Shown here piece after piece: positions 55,500 through 63,917 of a stretch of DNA of 64,000 bases. A program made the translations under genes and the position numbers. The notes below the pieces were generated by a model, which made no database searches, was not told the origin of the DNA, and saw only the letters and a program-made list of their open reading frames with translations. This DNA comes from Achromobacter insuavis (GTDB lineage: Bacteria > Pseudomonadota > Gammaproteobacteria > Burkholderiales > Burkholderiaceae_B). Each line of letters opens with the position of its first letter. The first letter of the stretch is position 1. The stretch spans positions 87,480 through 151,479 of the forward strand of contig NZ_CADIJR010000006.1 in the NCBI RefSeq assembly GCF_902859645.1, read 5' to 3'.

Positions 55500-57559
55500 A
55501 TCCGCCATTGATCACCGAGCGCGAGAACACCGCGTCGTCCGACCTCCAGGCGGTCCAGGGCCGGCTGGAGGAAATCGTGGCGGCCTCGGTGCGGGTCCAG
55601 GTCGCGCAGGCCAATCTGGCGGACGCGCAAGCGCTGGCGCGCGGCCACATGGCCGACTCCAAGGTCCGCTTCCTGCTGCTCAGGCTGAAAGAGGCGGCGG
55701 GCCTGAACGAGGGCATGTCCGAGCAATGGGCCACGCTGCTGCGCGAATGCCCCGATGACCTGGAGATCGTGCGCTATCGCGCCACTCGCCTGGTCAAGGA
55801 GCGCCACCTCGAGGACGCGCTGGCCCTGGTCGAGCGGCACCTGCCGGAGTCCACCGAAAACCCGGCCCGGCTGTTCGCCCGCGCCAAGCTGCTGAGCGAT
55901 ATCCGAGCCTACGAACAGTCGGATGAACTGTTCCGCCGGCTGATCCTGCAGCACACGGACCGCAACATCCGCGTCGAATTCGCCAAGCGGCTGCGCAAGC
56001 GCGGCCTGCTGGCGGATGCGTTCGACGTCATCGCGCCCGTGGCCAAGCACCTGGCGCCGGGCAGCAAGGCGGCTGAGCTGGCCAACGGCCTGGCCAGCGA
56101 CTACGCGTTCTATCAGCGGCTGGAGCCCGAGGCCTCGCTGGCCGGCCAGGACATCAGGATCGTGTCGATGAAGCACGCCATCCTGCATTTCCGCGATCGC
56201 CAGATCCCGGAATACGCGCCCGAGAAGCCCGTGTCGGTCGCGCTGGTGACGGGCAGCCTGGGGCCCGGTGGCGCCGAGCGCCAGCTGACGCGGCTGGCCG
56301 GGGAACTGGCCCGCATGGCGGACACGCCCAGCCCGCGCCCCGCTGATACGCCGATGAAGCCGGAGAAAGTGGAAGTGCTGGTCAAGCAGCACACCGAACC
56401 GCCCGGTTCCAGCAAGAAACAGGGCCTGGATTTCTTCCTGTCCGTGCTGGTCAAGGCGCGCATTCCGGTCACGGAAATCAACAAGCTGCCCGCGATCTCG
56501 GTGGCCCATCAATCCGTGCCGGACGGCAGCCTGGGCCGCCTGCTGGAGCAGTTGCCGCCGCCGGTCCACTATGGCGTGACGCGTCTGGCGCCGGTCCTGC
56601 GCGCGAGCACCTTCGACGTGGTGAGCCTGTGGCAGGACGGCACGTGCCTGTTCGGCGCCCTGGCGGCGCTGCTGGCCGGCGCGCCGACCATCCACCTGGT
56701 GTTCCGCGGCCTGCCGCCGAACATCCGCAAGGACCGCTTCCGCGAAGAGTATCCCGAGCTGTACCAGGCCCTGGCCCAGGTGCCTGGCGTGCATTTCGTC
56801 AGCAACAGCCGCAAGGCGGCCGAGGCCTACGCGGAATGGCTCGGCATCCCCATCGTGCGCTTCCACGTGCTGTACAACGGCGTGCCGGACCTGGCCACCG
56901 ATGCCGCGCAGACGGACAAGGAAAAGTGGCAGGCCTTCCAGGAGAGCACGGCCGACGCCACGGAAACCATCGGCGGCGTGTTCCGCCTGGAGCCGGACAA
57001 GCGGCCGCAATTGTGGATCAAGCTCGCGGCGCTGTACCTGAAACAGCGTCCGCAGGCGCGCTTCGTCATCGTCGGCGATGGCCGGCTGCACGACAACATC
57101 GTGGCGTTGGCGGAAGACCTGTGCGTGATGGACCGACTGCTGCTGGTCGGCTTGTCGAATCACGTGGGCTACTGGTATTCGCAAATGGACGCCAAGGTCC
57201 TGCTGTCGCGCTACGAGGGCCTGCCCAATGTGCTGATCGAAGCCCAGCTGCTGGGCGTGCCGGTCGTGTCGACGCCGGCCGGCGGCGCGGGCGAGTGCTT
57301 CGAGGAAGACCAGACCGGGCACCTGCTGGGCGACGTCGAGCATCCCGACCTGCATGAAGCCTGCGACAAGGTCGCGTCGATCGTGGACCGGGTGCGCGCC
57401 GACCAGGGCCTCAAAGCCCAGAGCCGCGAGCGGGCGCAGACCTTGTTTTCGCTGGAGGCGATGCTGGGCAAGTTCCTGAGCCTGTGCATGCCGCTCATGC
57501 CCGAGTCGGAGAACGACGCGAGCATGGAGCTGCCCCCCATGCGTCTCATGCAGGCCTGA
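55496..57559 (+). CDS. tviE: TviE-like GT4 glycosyltransferase with TPR-like N-terminus
   Basis: The 687-residue protein has about 240 helical TPR-like residues and then a GT-B glycosyltransferase of family GT4: SVALVTGSLGPGGAERQLTR at 247, a donor-binding VIVGDGRLHDNIVALAEDLC region and the EX7E motif in RYEGLPNVLIEAQLLGVP. It likely polymerises the acidic sugar chain in the cytoplasm. It is about 100 residues longer than TviE of S. Typhi because of the N-terminal part; the Bordetella counterpart is named VipC. The start overlaps tviD by four bases. Confidence 0.85.
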   Translation: MNPPLITERENTASSDLQAVQGRLEEIVAASVRVQVAQANLADAQALARGHMADSKVRFLLLRLKEAAGLNEGMSEQWATLLRECPDDLEIVRYRATRLVKERHLEDALALVERHLPESTENPARLFARAKLLSDIRAYEQSDELFRRLILQHTDRNIRVEFAKRLRKRGLLADAFDVIAPVAKHLAPGSKAAELANGLASDYAFYQRLEPEASLAGQDIRIVSMKHAILHFRDRQIPEYAPEKPVSVALVTGSLGPGGAERQLTRLAGELARMADTPSPRPADTPMKPEKVEVLVKQHTEPPGSSKKQGLDFFLSVLVKARIPVTEINKLPAISVAHQSVPDGSLGRLLEQLPPPVHYGVTRLAPVLRASTFDVVSLWQDGTCLFGALAALLAGAPTIHLVFRGLPPNIRKDRFREEYPELYQALAQVPGVHFVSNSRKAAEAYAEWLGIPIVRFHVLYNGVPDLATDAAQTDKEKWQAFQESTADATETIGGVFRLEPDKRPQLWIKLAALYLKQRPQARFVIVGDGRLHDNIVALAEDLCVMDRLLLVGLSNHVGYWYSQMDAKVLLSRYEGLPNVLIEAQLLGVPVVSTPAGGAGECFEEDQTGHLLGDVEHPDLHEACDKVASIVDRVRADQGLKAQSRERAQTLFSLEAMLGKFLSLCMPLMPESENDASMELPPMRLMQA

Positions 57560-57601
57560 GCGTCCGCCAGTCCCATCCTGGTCCTGAAGATAAAGGAAGT
57601 T

Positions 57602-58756
57602 ATGCAAATGACCGCCCCGGCGGCGGGTCCGCGCCGCATTGCGGCGCCGGCCCTGCTGCTGATTACCGTACTCATGCTCAGCGGCTGCCAGCTGCCGCGC
57701 TCCGGCCCCATGTTGGGCGAGATGACAGGCGCCCACGACGCCAAGGATGTCGTCGTGATGCCCGCGTCGCGCGAACTCGCGCGCGCGAGCCGGGTGCCCG
57801 AGGTCTCCGATTTTCCCGTGCCCTACCGCGACCTGACCCAGGCCGGCTTCGACAGCCTGGTGCCGGGCGATGGCATCAACGTGAAGGTGTGGGAGCGCGG
57901 CGGGCTGGGGGTGTTCGCGGCGGACCCGACCGGCGTGAGCGACCTGGGCAACCAGGAACTGGACCGCAACGGCAATGTGTCCTTTCCCATCCTCGGCAAA
58001 TTCAAGGCCGGCGGCATGACGCTGGGGCAGTTGCATGACGCCATCGTGGCGCGCCTGAGCCGGCTGGTGGCTGGCGCCGATGTCAGCGTGACGCGCGCGG
58101 CCGATGCCCGCGGGCAGATGGTGACGGTGCAGGGCAACCTGACCAAGCCGGGCATGTATCCGATCACGCAGACCTCCCAGCGGCTGAGCAGCGCGCTGGC
58201 GCAGGCGGCGCCGGTGCAGACCAATCCGGAGCAGCTCGTCATCAGCCTGCGGCGCGACAACAAGGTAGCTTCCGTGCGCCTGTCGGACATCTACCGCAAC
58301 CAGAACAACGACATCCTGCTGCGCTCCGGCGATGTCATCACGGCCTACGAATCGCGCGAGTTCCTGACCGTGCTGGGCGCGGCCGGCAACCAGGGCCGCG
58401 TGGCCATCAGCAAGCGCAACTACAGCGTGCTGGACGCGCTGGCCGACTCCAAGGGCCTGGATGACCAGACCGCGGACCCGCGCTCGGTGTTCCTGTTCAC
58501 GCCCGCGCAGGCGGGCGTGGAGGGCAAGCCGGACCTGCTGCCGGTGGTGTACCAGTTCGACCTCACGCGCCCGGAACAGGTGGCGCTGGCCCGCGAATTC
58601 ACCGTGAAGGAAGGCCAGGCGATCTATATCTCCGACGCGCCGTTCACCCAGGTGCAGAAGGTGCTGTCCGCGTTCCGCGTGACCATGAGCGCCGGCTTCA
58701 GCGCCACCCGGGCGATCGACTCCAACTCCGGCTCCTCCAGCGGCATCAGCCAGTAG
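57602..58756 (+). CDS. vexA: Capsule export outer-membrane lipoprotein, VexA/Wza-type
   Basis: The 384-residue protein has a lipoprotein signal with lipobox LSGC (Cys29) and a poly-export domain (LVPGDGINVKVWERGGLGVF), followed by SLBB-like repeats (TVQGNLTKPGMYPITQTSQR, VLGAAGNQGRVAISKRNYSV). It should form the periplasmic and outer-membrane channel through which the chain leaves the cell, together with the VexD-like protein. AAGGAAG precedes ATG 57602; ATG 57608 is an equally spaced alternative. Confidence 0.92.
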   Translation: MQMTAPAAGPRRIAAPALLLITVLMLSGCQLPRSGPMLGEMTGAHDAKDVVVMPASRELARASRVPEVSDFPVPYRDLTQAGFDSLVPGDGINVKVWERGGLGVFAADPTGVSDLGNQELDRNGNVSFPILGKFKAGGMTLGQLHDAIVARLSRLVAGADVSVTRAADARGQMVTVQGNLTKPGMYPITQTSQRLSSALAQAAPVQTNPEQLVISLRRDNKVASVRLSDIYRNQNNDILLRSGDVITAYESREFLTVLGAAGNQGRVAISKRNYSVLDALADSKGLDDQTADPRSVFLFTPAQAGVEGKPDLLPVVYQFDLTRPEQVALAREFTVKEGQAIYISDAPFTQVQKVLSAFRVTMSAGFSATRAIDSNSGSSSGISQ

Positions 58757-58763
58757 CGTGTCG

Positions 58764-60104
58764 ATGAGTAACGAGGATCGGATCAAGGGTTGGCGTTCGC
58801 GGAGAAAGGACAGCAGTTATGCGGTGGGATCGGGCGTCGCCGCCTGGCGCCTGGACCCCGCCGCGCTGTTCGAGGCCAAGGCTGAGCCGGCCGTCCTGCT
58901 CAAGCCTTTGCTGGCGCGCCTGCAGGGCGAGCCGCACGACTCGGTGGCCGCCCGGCGGGCGGTCTACGAGGCGGTGCAGGCCGAGCTGGACGCGGAAATC
59001 GCGCGCGCCAAGGTCGATGAGTCGCTGGCCGACTTTTCGCGGCGGCGCCTGCGCATCATCGTGCGCCTGCTGGAGCAGGACATCCGCGCCGGCGTCGAGG
59101 TGTTCGCGCCGGGCTACATGCCCGCCCGGCTGGTGGCCGAGGATCAGCGCCTGGCCCAGGCGCAGGAGCGGCGCGAGCAGCGGCGCAGGCAGGACGAGGC
59201 GCGCGATGCGCGCCGCCATGCCTCGCGCAACGATATCGCGCTGGAGATGGAACTGCCCGCGGGCGAGGCCGGCGACCTGGAGATCCTGCGGGAGCGGGTG
59301 CGCGGACTGCATGCCGGGCATCGTCCGCACATCGCCGGCCGCGGCTGGCCGGGCGGACGCACGCTGCTGGCGCTGTTCGTCTACCAGCTGCATGTGATGC
59401 ATGGCGAAAGCCGGATCGCCCTGTTGTGGGCGTTCGTGGGTCCGGTCGTGCTGCTGACGCTGATTTCGTCGCTCTACATCCTGATGGGCACGCACTACAT
59501 CCTGGGGATGGACGTGCAGACCTTCTCGCTGCTGGGCGCGACGACCTGGATCATGTTCCGGCAGATCATCTTCCGGAGCAGCACGGCCTACGTATCGGCG
59601 CGCGGCCTGTTGAATTTCCAGGGTGTGTCGCCGTTGATGTGCGCGCTGGTGCAGGCGCTGCTGTACGTGTCGGTGTACCTGGTGGTGTTCGTGGTGCTGA
59701 TCACCGCCGGCCATGCGCTCGATCTCATCACGCTGCCCAGGAGCTGGCCGGGATTCATGCTGTACGTGGTGCTGATGGCGTGCTGCGCCGCGGCGATGGG
59801 CCTGCTGTTCGGCGCGATCGCGACCTTCTGGCACTTCTTCCTGCGGCTGGCGCCCGTGATCGAGCGCTTCCTGCAGATTTTCTCGGGGGTTTTCTTCGTC
59901 TCGGAGCAGCTGCCCGAGCAATTGCGGCCCTGGATGCTGTGGCTGCCGTTCTCGCATGGCATGCAGTTGTTGCGCTCGGCCTACTTCGACGCCTACACGT
60001 CGCAGGACGCGAGCCTGGGGTACTTCCTGACCAGCCTGGTTTTCCTGATGGCGGTCGCCCTGGCGGCCGAGCGGCTGGCCCGTCCCAATATCCAGCCCAT
60101 GTGA
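58764..60104 (+). CDS. vexB: Capsule ABC transporter permease, VexB/KpsM-type, with long N-terminal extension
   Basis: The 446-residue protein has a C-terminal ABC-2 permease of about 250 residues with six membrane segments (ALLWAFVGPVVLLTLISSLY, MFRQIIFRSSTAYVSARGLL, FSGVFFVSEQLPEQLRPW). About 190 residues precede it, charged and helical, with a coiled-coil-like stretch rich in Arg, Glu and Gln (AQAQERREQRRRQDEARD). KpsM and VexB proteins lack this part (VexB is about 264 residues). It is the inner-membrane channel of the exporter. The start is ATG 58764; GTG 58758, two bases past the vexA stop, is possible. Confidence 0.85.
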   Translation: MSNEDRIKGWRSRRKDSSYAVGSGVAAWRLDPAALFEAKAEPAVLLKPLLARLQGEPHDSVAARRAVYEAVQAELDAEIARAKVDESLADFSRRRLRIIVRLLEQDIRAGVEVFAPGYMPARLVAEDQRLAQAQERREQRRRQDEARDARRHASRNDIALEMELPAGEAGDLEILRERVRGLHAGHRPHIAGRGWPGGRTLLALFVYQLHVMHGESRIALLWAFVGPVVLLTLISSLYILMGTHYILGMDVQTFSLLGATTWIMFRQIIFRSSTAYVSARGLLNFQGVSPLMCALVQALLYVSVYLVVFVVLITAGHALDLITLPRSWPGFMLYVVLMACCAAAMGLLFGAIATFWHFFLRLAPVIERFLQIFSGVFFVSEQLPEQLRPWMLWLPFSHGMQLLRSAYFDAYTSQDASLGYFLTSLVFLMAVALAAERLARPNIQPM

Positions 60105-60113
60105 GGAACGACG

Positions 60114-60827
60114 ATGATTCATCTCAATGGCGTGACGGATGAACCGCTGGCCTTCGGCAACCGGCAGGCGCTGCTGGCGCAGGCCCACCTCGACATTCCC
60201 GTCGGGCGCTACGCCTTGCTGTCGCCCGCGCCGGAGCTGCACCGCCAGATCATCGACCTGCTGTGCGGCCTGCGGCCGCCGCGCCAGGGATTCGTCCAGC
60301 ACGACGGCAACGTCTCCTGGGCGATCGGCCGGCAGGGCTTCATCCGCGGCAAGGCCAGCGGCCTGAACATGATCGAGCTGGTGAGCCAGATGTACGAGCT
60401 CGATGCCGACGCCACCTATGAACTGGTGGCCGACCTGATCACCGACCCCAAGAGCCTGTCCCGGCCGATGGAGCATTGGCCGCTGTTTGCGCGGCAGGAG
60501 TTTTCGTTCGCGCTGGCCCTGGCGCCGGCGTTCGACGTCTACGTGATCGAAGGGGCCATTCCCTTCGAACCCTGCCGCTTCACCCGTCTCTGGCTGGCGC
60601 TGTTCGAAGAACGGCTGATCGGCAGGACGCTCATTCTTTCCAGTTACCGCCAGAATCAATTGGCGGACTATTGCCTGAAGGGCCTGATTTATGAACGAAG
60701 CGCACTCCGCATCGAAGACGACCTCGACCAGTGCATCAGCAAGTTCCCCCCGCGACGATCACGAAGCGAATCCGGAACAGGCGACGACGTTTTCGGCGGC
60801 TTCGACGAGGGCCAGCTCGGCTTCTGA
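60114..60827 (+). CDS. vexC: VexC/KpsT-position ABC ATPase homologue with degenerate motifs
   Basis: The 237-residue protein aligns by pattern with KpsT/VexC over its length (SWAIGRQGFIRGKASGLNMI, FSFALALAPAFDVYVIEGAI, LWLALFEERLIGRTLILSSY) but lacks catalytic residues. The P-loop place reads LLSPAPELHRQ (36-45) with no GKS/T; the SSGM-type signature is replaced by WPLFARQE (122-129); the Walker B Asp-Glu pair is Glu-Gly (VYVIEGA); and the H-loop His is Tyr (LSSYR). The frame is intact and codon use is like its neighbours, so it is not a decayed gene by frameshift. AGGA precedes the ATG. The last 137 nt overlap vexD. It probably binds but does not hydrolyse nucleotide, or has another role. 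Confidence 0.75.
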   Translation: MIHLNGVTDEPLAFGNRQALLAQAHLDIPVGRYALLSPAPELHRQIIDLLCGLRPPRQGFVQHDGNVSWAIGRQGFIRGKASGLNMIELVSQMYELDADATYELVADLITDPKSLSRPMEHWPLFARQEFSFALALAPAFDVYVIEGAIPFEPCRFTRLWLALFEERLIGRTLILSSYRQNQLADYCLKGLIYERSALRIEDDLDQCISKFPPRRSRSESGTGDDVFGGFDEGQLGF

Positions 60828-61980
60828 GAGCGGCTCCGAGATCGAGCGCCGGCGCCGCGAGCGGCAATCGGCGCTGGAGGACCGTCGCCGCCGCCGCTGG
60901 ATCAATGCCTTCATCGTCGTGGCTCCGGTCGCGCTGGCGCTGGTCTACGTGCTCTGCATCGCCACGCCGCGCTATGAGGCCGAGTCGCGCTTCTTCGTGC
61001 AGTCCGGGTCCGGCCAGCAGGGCGGCGGCGCCATGGCGGCCAGCCTGCTCACCACGGGCAACTCGGGCGGCATGCTCGGCGGCTTCGTCGACGGCTGGGC
61101 GGTCAGCGACTTCCTGAGGTCGCGCGACAGCATGCGGCAGCTGGACAAGAAGGTCGGCCTGCGCCATTACCTGCTCAATACCGGCCTGGACCCGGCCAAC
61201 CATCTGTCGGAGGACTCGAGCGAGGACGATCTCTATCGCGCCTACCGGGCCTCGGTGCAGGTTTCCTTCAACGCGCTGGAGCAGATCGACGTGCTGCGCG
61301 TGCGCGCCTATTCGCCCGAAGACGCGGAAACCCTGTCCAAGGCCCTGATCGGCCTGGCGGAAGACTTCGTCAGCTCCATGAACGAAAAGGGCGTGGCGGA
61401 CAAGCTGAGGGTCAGCGAGGAGTCGGTCAAGCAGGCCGAGCAGAAGGCGCTGGGCGCGCGCGAGGCGCTGACGACATGGCGCACCACGCACGGCAATATC
61501 GACCCGACGGCCACGGTGGCCATGCTGCTGAACCTGTCCAGCCAGCTGGAAGCGGAACTGAGCACCGCCCAGATCAACCTGGACAAGATCCGCGCGCTGA
61601 ACAACAAGGACCACTTCATGCTCAAGCCGGCCGAAACGCAGGTCGTGGCCTTGAAGAAACGGCTCGCCGCCGTGCGCCAGCGCCTGAGCGGCGAAGGCAA
61701 CACGGAAGCGAAGCAACTCAAATCGTACGAGGCGCTGCGCAATACCCAGGCCTTCGCCGATTCGAATCTGACGCTGGCGCAGCAGTCCTACCAGCAGGCC
61801 GTGACGGACGCCCTGCGCCTGCAGCGTTACCTGTCCATCATCGCGCAGCCGGTTTCCACCGACCGGCCCAGCAGCCCGCGCACGGGGGTGCTGCTGTTGC
61901 AGGCGCTGGCGCTGGGCTTCGTGCTCATGTTCGTCCTGCGCGCGGCGATGGCCCTGCTGAGAGGATTGCGCCATGGTTGA
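60691..61980 (+). CDS. vexD: Capsule export inner-membrane protein, VexD/KpsE-type
   Basis: The 429-residue protein is of the polysaccharide co-polymerase type (KpsE). A Ser/Thr/Arg-rich cytoplasmic tail of 70 residues leads to one membrane segment (72-91), a large periplasmic region with coiled coils (about 220-370) and a second segment near the C-terminus (LLLQALALGFVLMFVLRAAM). It links the inner-membrane exporter to the VexA-type channel. The ATG at 60691 has AAGGG at a good distance and lies inside vexC in another frame; no later Met gives a full first membrane segment. The stop overlaps vexE by eight bases. Confidence 0.88.
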   Translation: MNEAHSASKTTSTSASASSPRDDHEANPEQATTFSAASTRASSASESGSEIERRRRERQSALEDRRRRRWINAFIVVAPVALALVYVLCIATPRYEAESRFFVQSGSGQQGGGAMAASLLTTGNSGGMLGGFVDGWAVSDFLRSRDSMRQLDKKVGLRHYLLNTGLDPANHLSEDSSEDDLYRAYRASVQVSFNALEQIDVLRVRAYSPEDAETLSKALIGLAEDFVSSMNEKGVADKLRVSEESVKQAEQKALGAREALTTWRTTHGNIDPTATVAMLLNLSSQLEAELSTAQINLDKIRALNNKDHFMLKPAETQVVALKKRLAAVRQRLSGEGNTEAKQLKSYEALRNTQAFADSNLTLAQQSYQQAVTDALRLQRYLSIIAQPVSTDRPSSPRTGVLLLQALALGFVLMFVLRAAMALLRGLRHG

Positions 61981-63904
61981 TACCACGATTGAACGCCCCG
62001 GCGCCGCCGCGCCGGCCGCTGCCCATGCCGCGCCGAGCGATGGCGTCAGCCGCCTGCGCGCGGTCATCAAGCAGATCCTGGAGGCGGACGACCCCTTGCA
62101 GGCGATGGCCGGGCTCGGGCCGGCGCTGGCGCGGGTGGAAGAGGGCTGGCGCGACGCGCGCCGCCTGCTGGTGTCGCCGTTCGTGAAGGTGGGCCGGCTG
62201 GCGCCGGCGATCGCCGCGCTGGAGCAGCTGGTTCAGACCTATCCGGCGCGTACCGATGACCGCCGCCTGCTTGCCAGCCTGCTGGGCCGCACCGAGCAAT
62301 GGGACCGCGCCATCGAGCAGGCGGACGCCGCCGCCGCCATTGCGCCCGATAGCGGCGCGCTGCAGGCCGCGCGGATCCAGCTGCGGGTGCAGGCCGGACG
62401 CATCGCGCAGGCCGCCGAGGTCGCGCGCCAGACCGCCGCCCAGGCGCGCGCCAATCCGGGCGACGCGCATTGGTGGATGCTGGCCCATGCGCGCAACGGC
62501 GACGCGGCTGATGCCGCCGGCATCGCCATGGCCTTGCAGCCGGCGGATCTGCCGAACGCGCGCGTGGCGACGGTCGCCGTGCGCGCGTTGCTCGACGATG
62601 ACCGGGTCGAGGCGGCGATCCTGCTGGGCAACGGGGCGCTGGACGCAGGCCACGATGCTCCGGCGCTGCGCGCATCGCTGGGGCTGGCGCACCTGCGGCG
62701 CGCCACCGACGACGACCGCAAGGTGCATGCCCCGGCGCACTTCGAGGCGGGGCTGAACGCGGCGCCGGCCGACGTGCGGCTGTTGACACTGCATGGAGAA
62801 ACCCTGCTGCGCGCCGGCCGCTACAAGGAGGCCGTGGCGCCGTTGCGCCAGGCCATGGAGCTGGCGCCGGAGCTGGAGCAGACCCGCGCCCTGTACGCCC
62901 GCGCGTTGCGCTACACGCTGCAATACGAGGAGGCCGCAGACCAGATGCTGCACCTGGTCGAGAAGTCCCCCGACAAGCGGCTCTGGCAGCGCGCCGCCAT
63001 CGGTGCGCTGTCGCAGGCGGGCCGCAAGCAGGAGGCCGAGAGCCTGTTCGCGCGCTACGTCGCGCAACGCGGCGACGCGCTGCCGCCGACCTTCCAGCAG
63101 GCCCTGGATCAACTGGACCAGAAGCTGGACACCGCGCCGATCCCGCAGGCCCGCCTGGACTGGGCCTGGTCGATGCGGGGCGACGCCACGGCCGACCGCG
63201 CGCAATGGGAGCGGCGCGCGCGCTGGGGCCATCTGGTGGACCACCTGCTGTTCGACTGGCTCGAATGCCGCGAGGACAGCGTCGAGGAGGCCATGCAGGT
63301 GCTGGGCGAACTGGACACCGGCGAGCGTTTCTTCGCGCCGCTGCTGGCCGCCGGCCGGGGCGTGGTGGTGGCCACGGCGCACGTGGGGCCCATGTATGCC
63401 GGCTTGATGGCGCTGGAACTGCTGGGCATTCCTTCGCGCTGGCTGGCGACCGCGCCCAGCATCGCCCAGAGCAGCTACGCCGCCGCCCTGATTTCCACCG
63501 CCGACCAGACCGAGGCGCAGGTCGCCAAGGCCTGCATGCGCGCGCTGGCCGCGGGCAATGTGCTGTGCCTGGCCGTGGATGGCGCCGCCAACCCCGCCGC
63601 GCCGCGCAGCGTCTTCGAGGGGCAGGCGGTGACCTATTCCAGCTTCGCCGCGCACCTGGCGCACCGCCAGGGCGTGCCGTCGGTGTTCTACACCCCGCGC
63701 TGGGAGAACGGCCGGGTGGCCTACACGCTGGAGATGCTGCCCGCCGTGGAACCGGGCGAGGACGCCGACGCGTACGCGCGGCGTTGGCAGGAAGCGTATT
63801 TCAAGCACCTGCGGGCGCATGTGGCCGGCCCGCCGGAGAACCTGCGCCTGAGCGGCGGCATCTGGCGCCACGTGCAGGCCGCGGATCGGTCCGCGCAGGG
63901 TTAG
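61973..63904 (+). CDS. vexE: VexE-like protein: TPR domain plus LpxL-type acyltransferase
   Basis: The 643-residue protein has TPR-like helices from about residue 30 to 390 and then an LpxL/HtrB-type acyltransferase domain (about 410-635). The catalytic region reads VVVATAHVGPMYAGLMALEL; His470 is kept, but the acid of the HX4D/E motif is Tyr475. LAVDGAANPAAPRSVFEGQ is the second conserved block. VexE of S. Typhi is an LpxL relative that acylates the lipid end of Vi; a similar role is inferred. Length is close to VexE (659). It is the last gene of the operon in view; a GGGAG site and a new frame follow. Confidence 0.82.
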   Translation: MVDTTIERPGAAAPAAAHAAPSDGVSRLRAVIKQILEADDPLQAMAGLGPALARVEEGWRDARRLLVSPFVKVGRLAPAIAALEQLVQTYPARTDDRRLLASLLGRTEQWDRAIEQADAAAAIAPDSGALQAARIQLRVQAGRIAQAAEVARQTAAQARANPGDAHWWMLAHARNGDAADAAGIAMALQPADLPNARVATVAVRALLDDDRVEAAILLGNGALDAGHDAPALRASLGLAHLRRATDDDRKVHAPAHFEAGLNAAPADVRLLTLHGETLLRAGRYKEAVAPLRQAMELAPELEQTRALYARALRYTLQYEEAADQMLHLVEKSPDKRLWQRAAIGALSQAGRKQEAESLFARYVAQRGDALPPTFQQALDQLDQKLDTAPIPQARLDWAWSMRGDATADRAQWERRARWGHLVDHLLFDWLECREDSVEEAMQVLGELDTGERFFAPLLAAGRGVVVATAHVGPMYAGLMALELLGIPSRWLATAPSIAQSSYAAALISTADQTEAQVAKACMRALAAGNVLCLAVDGAANPAAPRSVFEGQAVTYSSFAAHLAHRQGVPSVFYTPRWENGRVAYTLEMLPAVEPGEDADAYARRWQEAYFKHLRAHVAGPPENLRLSGGIWRHVQAADRSAQG

Positions 63905-63917
63905 GGAGTGAATGTCC

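Noticed and set aside
55442-58786. 1,114-codon minus-strand frame opposite tviE-vexA
   Set aside because: The long frame is a GC-skew effect opposite two well-supported genes.
60114-60827. A frameshift hiding the Walker motifs of the VexC-like gene
   Set aside because: I read the other two forward frames over the P-loop region and found no GKS/T motif; the single frame keeps KpsT-like similarity throughout.
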